Source: Planctomycetota bacterium (GTDB lineage: Bacteria > Planctomycetota > Phycisphaerae > WQYP01). From it: a DNA stretch of 43,269 nucleotides. Below the pieces are notes generated by a model, which was not told where the DNA came from, made no database searches, and worked only from the letters and a program-made list of their open reading frames with translations. Shown piece after piece: positions 6,960 to 15,513 of this stretch (its first letter is position 1; each line of letters starts with the position of its first letter). The position numbers and the translations under genes were made by a program. The DNA lies in assembly GCA_021809365.1 (NCBI GenBank), contig JAKBAC010000007.1:1-43269 (forward strand), written 5' to 3'.

Positions 6960-9900
6960 TCATTGCCCGGTGTACTGGGCGGCTTGGGCTTTGAGTTTCA
7001 GATACATCTTTCGCCCGCCAAAGGCGGATATGCGGGCGCGGCTTCCCAGATGCTGAAATTCTGTTTCCGCGGTGTTCCAGTGATGCAGCTCACACGCCAC
7101 ACGGGCGTACAGGCTCATAGCCCGTTCATCCGTGGGATGCGCGGTGAGATATTTCGGCATGATGGAATGCAGATACCGCCAAATGTGCATCGTGTGCAGA
7201 AAGGTAACGGGTACCGTCTGAACCGCAGCGGCATTGGTTGCCGGATGATCCAGTATGATCTGCGCACCGTATAGCATCACCAGAGCCATGGGACTCGATG
7301 GCAACCGGAACCTTCGCGGATCACGCATCAGTTCAGCAAGAAGATTATTGTCGCGAAAAAACCATTTCCCAGTGTATGGCTTCGCACACATGGCCTCAAA
7401 TCGCATGGCAATGCGGCAGGCATCAAGGTTATCCGGATCGGCGTTAAATGCTCGGAGAAACCAGGTGGAATACATTGGCCAGATCTGCCAGGGATTTTTT
7501 ATCCGCATATTGATCCAGAATTGGACGCTAATTGCGCCATTGATGGCAACGGTGCAATCAGGATTCATCATCCATGCAAGATGATAGCCGGCCATTGACT
7601 TATGCAAATCAGCGAGAAACGTCCGCGCATTGCCGGGAGACAGGCTGCGAACGCCCTGAAGCGCCCGCCCATGAAGAAGATCAAGGGCGATCCGTTGAGC
7701 CTCCCAGGCGTCCATCAACGCGACGAGTATTGGCGGAGCATGGCCAGCGGCCAACAGCGGCGCGAGGCTGGCATTGGCATTGGCCATAGATTTCTCCATT
7801 TCCGCAACGGCCAGCCATAATTTGCGGCAACCCGCAAATCGAACAATAATCGGGATATTTTCATCGCCTGCGAACTGCGGCAACAGGTGCTTGGCATCCG
7901 TGAGCATCGTGGTGGCGATGCCGGCGCTTTGTGCTGATGGCAATTCCAAGGCGGCTTGCGCCACGGCGACTGCGGCCATAAAGTGATCGGTCACTGGATA
8001 GTTCCCCGCCAACACCTGCGTGGCCGCGTCGCGTTCCGTTTTGGCATTGATTGCATCCGGGCCGCCGATGGCCATGGCGTTATACGCCTCAAAGAAAACC
8101 ATGAGCGGATCCTTGCAGCCCGCGTTCATGGCCGATCTGGCTGCGCGAATCATGTGATCTCGCTGGGCACCGTGGTGATGGGGCGGGCGGGCCAGAACGC
8201 TCGCTTCGTCGCGCATCGCCCGCAGAGCATCGGTTGCTCCCGGCGCATATTTATCCGAGGTCTTTTGATAACTCCGCACCGTGACCCGATCAGCCCATTT
8301 CATATAGCGAGCATCACGCCGCGCGCGGCGAACAGGCCATGGATCTGTGGCACCGGGATGCGCCAGACGCAGCTTGGCCTCGTTGTAAATTTTATTGAGC
8401 GAATAACTGGTGAATTTGAAGTACGTCGGGACGGCGCTGTCACCGACGTAGGTTCCCAGCGGAAGGTAGCCTGTTGCGGGCAGAGCCAGAGAATAGAACT
8501 GCTGGACGATTTTCTCCATCTGTGGATGGCGCGGCCCATGGAAATACCAGTGCAACCGATCCGCCACATCTTTCCACTTGTCCGCCCACATACATAAAAA
8601 TATGTAGAGGCCAAGATGATACGCGGATTTCGGGCGATGGCTGTAATAGCCGTTGAAAATCGCCTGAACCATTTTCCAGACAGCGGGATCTTTCCAGAAA
8701 TCGTGGCCGACCAGCATATATGTAATATTTGTCGAGTTCCATTGGGCGGGTTCCACGCGCTTGGCCTCAAGTGTCAGCAGTCCGTCGAGCGCGATAAATG
8801 GGATTCTTGCATTCCAGTGGCCATAATTGAGACACCATTGGTCAAAGGCGGACAATGAGGCGGCGCTGCCGAACCATCCCGCGTGCAGCGCCCAGTACAT
8901 GGAGTAAAAGGCTTGGTAATTATCGGGATCCGCGTGGAGGGCACGCTTAAACCATTTGACCATTCGTTTGAAATGGCCGAGATCATAATCGACGGTCATC
9001 ATCTGCACCGGTGCTTCGGGCTGATCGGGAAATAAGAGATAGGCCTTACGCAGGGCGGTGCGCGCGGCTTGAATCCGCTGGTTAAATGAGACCCCTCCGT
9101 TTTGCTTCACCGCGTTGGCATTTCCGCTTTCTCTGGCCTGCCACGCCCTCTGAATATCCGAATAGCCTTGAAGAAATAAATAGACATACTGAAGCTTCCG
9201 CGCGGGGGCGTTCATGTGGATGGCTTTGAAAATGGCATCATGCGCAAACGACCAGGAAGCGGGATGGCCGGCCGACCGGGAAAGTGGTTCGAAATTGCAG
9301 GCTATCTCCCCGGTCAAGAAACTTATCGGAATATTCGACTCGCGGACCACCTGCGCCATCAACACCAGATCCTCATTGGCACAGGTGCCCGCCGCATTCC
9401 AATCCGGTATAGCGGCATACCGATAAGCCGCCGCGGTGAGAAACTGCAGCTTTATCGCGGCGGAATAATGGCTTGCCATAAGCGCCCGGATGTCCGCCTG
9501 GATATTCCGACCGCCGGCCCATAAACGATCCTTGCCCCGCCAGAATGGGTTGCAATCCGCAATCATGGCAATCAGTGGATCATGGCACCCCTCACGGATC
9601 GCCTGAATAGCCGCGTAAGCGATGCGAATGCGATCCAAGGTCAGTCCACGGGCGCAATACGTGTTGCGAAGATCAAACGCCGGACGGGCATCCTGCTTTG
9701 ACAAGAGCCGCAGAGTGTTCTCCGCGGCGGCATTCCACTTGGGATTACGATCTCCGACGTGCTGGTAGGCGTCCAGCGTTTGGCTGATGTACCAGTTGTA
9801 GCGCCGCTGCATGCGAGCCTCGGTGATGGCTCGTTCACCGACACGTTTGATCGCGGCGTTCAGCGCTGCGCGAACCTCCGGTGTCAATCCTGTGTCCTTC

Positions 9901-10157
9901 AGTTGCAGCTTGAGAACCGGCAAGTCCATGGGTGGTAAAGCGCGGAGTTGCCGGGCGGCTGTGCTGGCTGACGCGCCGGGCCTTGCACACTGATGCACAA
10001 GTTGAGCAATCCGTTCCGCTGTTACCCCGGCAGGTTGCAACGAGGTGGAGGTAATGGCTGTTGCCGGGGAGGTGATGGCTACACTGGCGTGGCATTCCGC
10101 CATCGTCACGTTAAGAACGGATATACACACCAGAACATGAAAATACCGGCGTAACAT
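6960..10157 (-). CDS. Large secreted protein with internal duplication (TPR-like, unknown function)
   Basis: I do not recognise a named family in this 1065-residue protein. An N-terminal signal peptide is likely (MLRRYFHVLVCISVLNVTMAECHA), so it should be exported. The rest is helical and rich in Ala and Trp, with TPR-like segments such as VKWFKRALHADPDNYQAFYSMYWALHAG and, later, STWFLRAFNADPDNLDACRIAMRFEA. Two halves repeat: REGCHDPLIAMI (about residue 187) recurs as NAGCKDPLMVFF (about 677), and the ADPDN helices recur with similar order. ATG 10157 is chosen because GAGG lies 6 nt upstream; a GTG at 10175 has no ribosome site. The nearest upstream gene, Nramp-like, ends 39 bp away on the same strand. 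Confidence 0.75.
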   Translation of the reverse strand: MLRRYFHVLVCISVLNVTMAECHASVAITSPATAITSTSLQPAGVTAERIAQLVHQCARPGASASTAARQLRALPPMDLPVLKLQLKDTGLTPEVRAALNAAIKRVGERAITEARMQRRYNWYISQTLDAYQHVGDRNPKWNAAAENTLRLLSKQDARPAFDLRNTYCARGLTLDRIRIAYAAIQAIREGCHDPLIAMIADCNPFWRGKDRLWAGGRNIQADIRALMASHYSAAIKLQFLTAAAYRYAAIPDWNAAGTCANEDLVLMAQVVRESNIPISFLTGEIACNFEPLSRSAGHPASWSFAHDAIFKAIHMNAPARKLQYVYLFLQGYSDIQRAWQARESGNANAVKQNGGVSFNQRIQAARTALRKAYLLFPDQPEAPVQMMTVDYDLGHFKRMVKWFKRALHADPDNYQAFYSMYWALHAGWFGSAASLSAFDQWCLNYGHWNARIPFIALDGLLTLEAKRVEPAQWNSTNITYMLVGHDFWKDPAVWKMVQAIFNGYYSHRPKSAYHLGLYIFLCMWADKWKDVADRLHWYFHGPRHPQMEKIVQQFYSLALPATGYLPLGTYVGDSAVPTYFKFTSYSLNKIYNEAKLRLAHPGATDPWPVRRARRDARYMKWADRVTVRSYQKTSDKYAPGATDALRAMRDEASVLARPPHHHGAQRDHMIRAARSAMNAGCKDPLMVFFEAYNAMAIGGPDAINAKTERDAATQVLAGNYPVTDHFMAAVAVAQAALELPSAQSAGIATTMLTDAKHLLPQFAGDENIPIIVRFAGCRKLWLAVAEMEKSMANANASLAPLLAAGHAPPILVALMDAWEAQRIALDLLHGRALQGVRSLSPGNARTFLADLHKSMAGYHLAWMMNPDCTVAINGAISVQFWINMRIKNPWQIWPMYSTWFLRAFNADPDNLDACRIAMRFEAMCAKPYTGKWFFRDNNLLAELMRDPRRFRLPSSPMALVMLYGAQIILDHPATNAAAVQTVPVTFLHTMHIWRYLHSIMPKYLTAHPTDERAMSLYARVACELHHWNTAETEFQHLGSRARISAFGGRKMYLKLKAQAAQYTGQ

Positions 10158-10196
10158 CGTTGACCTCGCTTTCACTTACGTAAGAACAGACTACCC

Positions 10197-11566
10197 TCAA
10201 TTCCACAACCCCGCCACACCGGCGTAAACCCCGACCACGGATGTCAACAGCACAACGAATCCCACGACCCAGGCATATCGGCCTTTAAGCCGCCATGGGT
10301 CCGGTAGCGCTTTGCGGGCCAGCATGAACAGAAATCCCAGAACAATGGGCAGCAGCAGGGCATTCATAACCTCCACGGTCACCGTCAGCCGCACCAGATT
10401 CACACCCGACAACACAATTCCCGCACCGATCAGCAGGCACATCAAGTATACCCCATAAAACCACGGCGCTTCAAAGGGATGATGGGCCAGCGAACGTTTG
10501 TACCCCGTTACCTCCCCCAGGCCCCACGCCGCCGTGAGCGACACCACGATGGTCGCCACCCATGCGGCACCCAACATACCCAGTGCAAAGATCACCCGGC
10601 CCCAGGAGCTGCCCAATATCGGCGTTAGCGCGGTGGCAATTTGCTGCACGGTATTTAAGGGCGTATGCGGATTGGTTCTGCCGATCGTCGCAGCCGTCAG
10701 AATCAACACCGACGCCATGATGATCTGCGTAATCATGGCCCCCACCGCGGTATCAAACCGCGCGGGCTTGATGTGGCTGATATTCAATCCCTTGTCGATA
10801 ACCGCCGACTGCTGATAAAACACCATCCACGGCATAATCACCGCGCCCACATTGCCCGCGATCAGAAACAGATAATCCGGGTTATGAATCGGCTGCGTGA
10901 TAACCGCCCCGATCATAGCCGCGGGCGACGGATGCGACACCATCGCCACGGCCACAAATGCCAGCTCAAACATCCCGATGAGCATCGCGACAATTTCCAC
11001 CTGCCGATAGCTTCCTGTCCCCACCACCACCACCATAAATAATATCGTCAGACCAATACTCACCCACGGCGCAACGCCAAACAGCCGCCCAACCCCTTCA
11101 ATGCCGGCAAATTCGGTTAATAACGCGCCAATACATGAGATCATCAAGGTGGAAACCGATAACCACGCCCATGCTTTTCCAAATGTTGTGGAAATCAGCT
11201 CCCCATGCCCCTTCTGTGTAGCCAGACCGAGGCGAACGGTTAATTCCTGCACGATATAAAGAATCGGGATCAATAATACCTGCAGCATCAGCAGGCTGTA
11301 ACCGAATTGCGCCCCGCTTTGGGCGGCGGTAATCGCACTGCCGGCGTCGGTATCCGCCAGCATCACCACCAGTCCCGGTCCCGCCACCAGCATGAGCATT
11401 TTCCACAGCGGCACGCCGACCAGAGATTTCCCCGGAGCCGCCGCCGGCGGAGTATGAAAAGCCGATTCCGATCTCGGGGTTTTGCCCAACGCATTTGCTT
11501 CGGAGGGTTTGCCATCATTACCGGGCATATCAATTACCATTTCAAAATTGCAACCATTCACAAGCA
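10197..11566 (-). CDS. Nramp-related divalent metal transporter (non-canonical metal-site motifs)
   Basis: A polytopic inner-membrane transporter of the Nramp/SLC11 superfamily with about 11 helices. The first helix reads GPGLVVMLADTDAGSAITAAQSGAQFGY, so the classical Nramp DPGN is replaced by DTDAG, and helix 6 reads GAVIMPWMVFYQQSAVIDKG, where canonical transporters have MPH. This matches a divergent Nramp-related branch rather than MntH; Nramp-related Mg-type transporters are one possibility. The N-terminus is uncertain: ATG 11566 has a weak AGG 7 nt upstream, while ATGs at 11540, 11528 and 11636 are also in frame and lie before the first helix. It may once have formed a unit with the upstream MATE gene, from which a MITE now separates it. 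Confidence 0.85.
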
Positions 11567-11816
11567 TCCGTGCGCCTGACGCGCCCGCGCCATCGCCATT
11601 GCAATGCCGCACGCATGGTTTCATCCGCCCACGCATCACCTGCGAGCCTGCCTCGCCGTGGAACCGCTTACGCGTGCGTCCCTGGATCAGCTCCAGCGCC
11701 AGAAAACATCAACTACGTCAAGCTGCTTTCCCAGTCCGCGGCGTCAAAGGGCAAGATTATGAACATTACAACACTTCAGACGCCGTTTCAACTCCACGCA
11801 ACCCGACATTCGCGAC
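11567..11816. other. Spacer upstream of the Nramp-like gene
   Basis: Apart from the uncertain 5' end of the Nramp-like gene, this stretch shows no convincing gene or promoter. Its right boundary is the 8-bp direct repeat TTCGCGAC (11809-11816) that flanks the MITE-like element. No riboswitch structure was recognised by eye. Confidence 0.5.
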
Positions 11817-12061
11817 GGGCGTGGCGATATTTCCGGGCATCCGTGGCGGCGGCGGCCGCCGCAGAGCAGAGAACAGAGTTGAGCAGTAGAGCACTTAAGG
11901 CTGGAACTATATGATGTTGTCGCAAGATGAGGTGCCCCCTGTGGTCTACTTTCTACTTTCTCAACACCCACGACTGCCGCGGAAAACGCGCGGTGCAAGC
12001 ACGCGCGGCTAAAAGGGAATGGGGCGTCCCGGTACCACGGTTCGGATTTATTGCTACGCCC
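11817..12061 (+). mobile_element. MITE-like element, intact copy with 8-bp target duplication
   Basis: A 245-bp non-coding element. Its ends are inverted: GGGCGTGGCGATA at 11817-11829, and the reverse complement of 12049-12061 reads GGGCGTAGCAATA (11 of 13 identical). It is flanked on both sides by the perfect direct repeat TTCGCGAC (11809-11816 and 12062-12069), as left by transposition. The interior has a GGCGGCGGCGG block, GCAGAGCAGAGA, AAGGCTGGAACTA, GTCGCAAGATGAGG, an ACTGCCGCG...CGCGCGGT hairpin and a GTCCCGGTAC segment. All recur in the copy at 32910-33246. No transposase is present, so it must be moved in trans. It lies between the MATE and Nramp-like genes. Confidence 0.9.
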
Positions 12062-12075
12062 TTCGCGACCGCCTC

Positions 12076-13488
12076 CTACCGCTGATACAAACTTGTGCCC
12101 AGCACATCGAACTTTCGCCACGCCTGGCTGTTCCAACGCCACAAACTCCATACGCCGGAAATGCAGACATAAAGCGTGGCCATGGCCCAAGGCCCTGAAG
12201 CGCCCCATGTTGGCTTGAGCCACATCACCAGTCCTCCGCCGCCCACGCAAAACCCCCAGGCCAAAGCGGTGGTATACAGCGTGGGTACCAGAGTATCACC
12301 AGCCCCGCGCAAGGCCCCGAGATACACAATATTCATACCATCAAAAATCTGAAAAATGGCGGAAAATATCAGCAGATTTTCCGCAATATGCCGCTGCGCC
12401 AGAGGGCCGAGCATGAAACCCGCCAAAGCCCCGCGACAAAATAGAAATATCAACCCGCATACACCCATGTAGAACATACTGATGACCACGGCCCACCGCG
12501 CTGCGGATTTCGCACCGACATGGTCGCCTTGGCCGATGCGCTTGCCCACCAGTGCGCACGCCGCCATACTCATCCCAACCGCCGGCATGAACGATAAGCT
12601 CAGATAGCGCATGACGGCACTTTGCGCTTCCGCGGCCACCGTGCCAAAATGATCCACCCAGGCCAGAGAAAACACTGTCCAGCAGAGAATATCACTTGAT
12701 GATTGCGCCCCCGCCGGCAACCCGATCCGCAGCACCTGCCATAATTTTCTCCCATCCAACCGCCAGGCGTGCTGTGTGCCATACTTGACCCGACAGGGCC
12801 GCGCGAAAAAAATTGCCAACAAAATTCCCAGCGCCACTCCGGAGGCTATGCTGGTGGCCAAAGCCGCCCCCAGCAAACCTAAACGCGGCGCGCCCAGATG
12901 GCCAAAAATTAATATCCAATCAAGAATTATATTGACCACGTTGCCCACCACGCCGGCGGTAAACTGATGCACTGGACGATGCACGCCGAGAAAAAAATTA
13001 CCCAGAACCGAGTTAGCAAAGCTCACCGGAGCAATCGCGAGCATGATTTGCGCGAAAAGTGTTTCCAGATGCAACAGCGATCCATGGTGCCCCAAGATTT
13101 CAAACCACCGGGGAACCATCGGAATCAAAGCCATAAACACCGCCGTTGATCCCGCCGCCAGCCACAATCCCTGCCATGTGAAACACGCCGGTGCGTCCGA
13201 CTCACCTCGGCCCATCGACTGCGCGGCCAGCGTGTTGATAACTCCCGCAACCCCCACACAGGCCGCGACCAGCACCCACACGGTAATTCCACCGTTGAAC
13301 GAAGCCGCCAGATTGACGCCATGTCCACCATCCTGCCGATCCAGCAGTGAAAGCATCCAGCCATCCACGAACTGCATGAGCGTGTAGCTGATCGTTCCGG
13401 CAATCGTGGGCAGCGCCAGGCGTAAGAGCGTTGCCAGCACGCCCGGTACTGTGCGCGCATCGGCATGATCGGTAAGTTGGTCATTCAT
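12076..13488 (-). CDS. MATE family multidrug/toxin exporter
   Basis: A 470-residue inner-membrane protein of the MATE family (Na+ or H+ antiporters that expel cationic drugs and metabolites). It has about 12 hydrophobic helices in two related halves: the first begins LLRLALPTIAGTISYTLMQFVDGWML, the second LRIGLPAGAQSSSDILCWTVFSLAWVDHFG. The typical MATE turn between helices (GVHRPVHQFTAGVVGNVVNIILDWILIFGHLGAPRLGLLGAALATSIA) is clear. The start is ATG 13488, with GCAGG 7 nt upstream; the frame stays open to 13689 but without a ribosome site and with a non-MATE sequence. The substrate cannot be told from sequence. Its stop codon lies 14 bp from the MITE-like element. Confidence 0.92.
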   Translation of the reverse strand: MNDQLTDHADARTVPGVLATLLRLALPTIAGTISYTLMQFVDGWMLSLLDRQDGGHGVNLAASFNGGITVWVLVAACVGVAGVINTLAAQSMGRGESDAPACFTWQGLWLAAGSTAVFMALIPMVPRWFEILGHHGSLLHLETLFAQIMLAIAPVSFANSVLGNFFLGVHRPVHQFTAGVVGNVVNIILDWILIFGHLGAPRLGLLGAALATSIASGVALGILLAIFFARPCRVKYGTQHAWRLDGRKLWQVLRIGLPAGAQSSSDILCWTVFSLAWVDHFGTVAAEAQSAVMRYLSLSFMPAVGMSMAACALVGKRIGQGDHVGAKSAARWAVVISMFYMGVCGLIFLFCRGALAGFMLGPLAQRHIAENLLIFSAIFQIFDGMNIVYLGALRGAGDTLVPTLYTTALAWGFCVGGGGLVMWLKPTWGASGPWAMATLYVCISGVWSLWRWNSQAWRKFDVLGTSLYQR

Positions 13489-13643
13489 ACGATTGCCTGC
13501 TACACCCCGGTCACCGTACACAAACGCGGGATCAATCACGCGTGCGATCATCCGATGCGGTCGCGCATCGCTGTTGATCGCCCGAAACCATTTTATCGCG
13601 GAAGCGCCTTTCGGCCGCACAGCGGCCATTACGATCCGTGATT

Positions 13644-13775
13644 GTGAGCGTGGATGAAGACACATCGGACGCTGGTACCGGGCATCCACCGATCACAATG
13701 CGGAAAGCGCTGATTGCGGAACTGAAAACTTCCGGACAGTGGAGCGGGATTTTATCCGCGCTCGGTGATGAATAG
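13644..13775 (+). CDS. Doubtful small open frame upstream of the MATE gene
   Basis: A 43-residue plus-strand frame from a GTG, ending TMRKALIAELKTSGQWSGILSALGDE, has a protein-like composition and sits in an otherwise empty 435-bp spacer (13489-13923). There is no ribosome binding site and I recognise no family. It could be a decayed gene end or chance; treat as tentative. Confidence 0.2.
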   Translation: MSVDEDTSDAGTGHPPITMRKALIAELKTSGQWSGILSALGDE

Positions 13776-13846
13776 TGGGGTTATTCAAATTCTACAAGCA
13801 GATCGTTGGCCGGCTTTCGTATGTGTCATAATAGGATAACTAGGTC

Positions 13847-13875
13847 TTGAAATCCATATTATATGGTGCTATAGT
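13847..13875 (+). promoter_or_regulatory. Strong promoter with palindromic operator in the spacer, upstream of the DUF542 gene
   Basis: TTGAAA (13847-13852) and TATAGT (13870-13875) are separated by 17 bp; both boxes match consensus at 5 of 6 positions. The spacer holds the perfect 13-nt palindrome CCATATTATATGG (13854-13866), between the two boxes where a repressor dimer would block RNA polymerase. Transcription would start near 13882. The regulator is unknown; a nitrosative or iron-sulfur stress repressor is a reasonable guess given the downstream gene. Confidence 0.6.
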
Positions 13876-13935
13876 TATTCCGTGGGCTGACATGGTGTCG
13901 GCTCGGATGTACGAAGACCTTGAATGGGGTGTTTT

Positions 13936-14118
13936 ATGACACTTGCAACAACCCTGGGTATGGATGACACGGTATCGCAATGGGTCGGGGAACTCCCGGC
14001 GCGATCACGCGTGTTTGAAAAGAACGGCATTGATTATTGCTGCGGCGGGAAGGCCACACTGCGTCAGGCATGTGAAAAACGCCATATTCAGGCCGAAACG
14101 GTGAGGATGGCATCATGA
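13936..14118 (+). CDS. Stand-alone DUF542 (ScdA_N/RIC-type) iron-sulfur repair domain protein
   Basis: A 60-residue protein matching the N-terminal DUF542 domain of RIC/ScdA/YtfE di-iron proteins that repair Fe-S clusters after nitric oxide or oxidative damage. The signature DDTVSQWVGELPARSRVFEKNGIDYCCGG includes the Cys35-Cys36-Gly-Gly motif. The hemerythrin-like di-iron domain that usually follows is absent: the frame stops 22 residues after CCGG. ATG 13936 is preceded by GGGG; an in-frame ATG at 13924 adds MGCF and is possible. It has its own promoter with a palindromic operator. The AIM24-family gene converges on it with 16 bp between stops. Confidence 0.82.
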   Translation: MTLATTLGMDDTVSQWVGELPARSRVFEKNGIDYCCGGKATLRQACEKRHIQAETVRMAS

Positions 14119-14134
14119 ACACGCACCGGAGGCG

Positions 14135-14836
14135 TCACTGCTCCGGTGTTGGCATCATTGGCATGTACATGGACTGCAACGCGATCCTGCCCGGACCGGT
14201 AAAGCGGTTCCACACCAGTTGTCCGGCACTGGCGAAAAAGCCGGAAGATAATTTCTGTATTTTTGTTTCCATCGTCACACTGGGATCCTTGTAGATCCAG
14301 CCGCCCGGTTCAATATCCATCTGTTCGCCCTGCCCCAACTCCATTTCAAAGACATTGCCGTAGCCGTGCAGCCAGAGCGCGCCTTCCTGGTGTGCCGTGG
14401 TAAACGTGTCAATAAAGAAACCCGTTCCGCTGAACAGCATATTGCCAATACCCTGCACCCGCCGAAACGAATATTCCACATTACCGCTGGCCGCGAGGAA
14501 CTGATGTTCGCGCACGTCCACCGATTGTCCCGCGGTCAGGTGCAGTGCGAATACATGCCCCGCGCCGTCCCGGCTGAACGCGATGCGGCCCGGCCCGGTC
14601 GCTTCGGTCATGAAGATCGGCATCCCCGCAAACATCCGCTTGAATGCCCCTTTCATCGTCTTGACGCCCACGTTGACCGCCGGGTCCTTCCACAGCAGCA
14701 CATGATGCTCAAAGTAAATGCCCATCTGCCGCATCTCGACCTGTAATACCGGGACCAGCTCGCCCTCAATGTGGTAAGTCAGCCCGGCATATTGTTCGTC
14801 GCGTGCCTGTGTGCTTAAAAGTGTGGGAACCGCCAT
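14135..14836 (-). CDS. AIM24 family protein (TIGR00266-like)
   Basis: A 233-residue protein of the AIM24/DUF124 family, a beta-rich fold whose bacterial role is not established (the yeast member is a mitochondrial membrane-organising protein). Typical Gly-rich stretches are present: YHIEGELVPVLQVEM, FMTEATGPGRIAFSRDGAGHVFALHL, REHQFLAASGNVEYSF, LFSGTGFFIDTFTTAHQEGALWLHGYGNV and FTGPGRIALQSM. The start is ATG 14836, with AAGGAG 7 nt upstream; a longer open frame to 14911 lacks a ribosome site. It appears monocistronic. Confidence 0.88.
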   Translation of the reverse strand: MAVPTLLSTQARDEQYAGLTYHIEGELVPVLQVEMRQMGIYFEHHVLLWKDPAVNVGVKTMKGAFKRMFAGMPIFMTEATGPGRIAFSRDGAGHVFALHLTAGQSVDVREHQFLAASGNVEYSFRRVQGIGNMLFSGTGFFIDTFTTAHQEGALWLHGYGNVFEMELGQGEQMDIEPGGWIYKDPSVTMETKIQKLSSGFFASAGQLVWNRFTGPGRIALQSMYMPMMPTPEQ

Positions 14837-15513
14837 GTGCGCACTCCTTATCCAAAATGATCGCCGCTTATTGTCTAACCGTGTTGTCCAACCGTGACAT
14901 TTCAGACACACTGACTTTACCCGCCCACTGATGCCGTGACAAGGTATCGTCGCACCCGCTATCCCCGGGTGCGTGACACTTGATGCGGGTATGGTTTATT
15001 GCGCCGCAAACACAATACCCCGGAGCACCGTCATGGTAATGCGGTGCCGTTGGTCCGCGCGGGGGCTGACGGCACCGGGTTATCACCACGGTGCTCGGGG
15101 GAGAGACTATTGCGTTATCCGTAACCCGCATAAAGTGTCGCCGCGTCCGCGATCCCCTTCCCGGCACTGTGCCACAACGTGTTAAATTGCTCGCTGTGCG
15201 CAAAGATTTTAACACAGTTGTTTTCGGCACAGTTATTCAATAATCCGCGTACTACACGATTTTACACTACCGAACGAACAGAAATACACAAACCGCAAAG
15301 TGAGCGGATACAGCCCATTCCCGATGGAATCAATCCATCGGCTCGCCGCCTCTTCACGGTGGTGCAATTCCGTCGGCTGAATCCTTTTAATCATTAATGG
15401 GCATATTTGTTGCGCGGCGTTTTTTCGGTTCGGTTCAGAAATTTCGGCCATGCGGTACAATCTTCCGCGATAGCCGTATTGTGCAGGCGGTTTCAGGTTG
15501 TTCAGGCGGATGT
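14837..15513. other. Long spacer with palindromic repeat and hairpins
   Basis: No gene is supported here. It holds the large imperfect palindrome at 14975-15139, an 8-bp inverted repeat GTGTTAAA / TTTAACAC (15179-15186 and 15208-15215) and the hairpin CCGATGG-aatcaat-CCATCGG (15321-15341). The methyltransferase frame is open from 15397, but its conserved part starts later. Confidence 0.6.
14975..15139. repeat. Long imperfect palindrome, second dispersed repeat family
   Basis: Three nested pairs fold this 165-bp stretch. GACACTTGATGCGGGT (14975-14990) pairs with 15124-15139 at 15 of 16 positions. The segment starting GAGCACCG at 15023 pairs with 15080-15096 at 14 of 17. GGTGCCGT (15043-15050) pairs with ACGGCACC (15069-15076) perfectly. 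Half of the same sequence recurs at 23154-23210. It could be a structured RNA or a palindromic mobile repeat. Confidence 0.7.

Noticed and set aside
10197..11566. Call as MntH manganese transporter
   Set aside because: The DPGN and MPH metal-site motifs are both absent, so the specific name is not supported.
13489..13689. Extension of the MATE protein to 537 residues
   Set aside because: The extra 67 residues are basic, not MATE-like, and lack a ribosome site; ATG 13488 has GCAGG at proper spacing.
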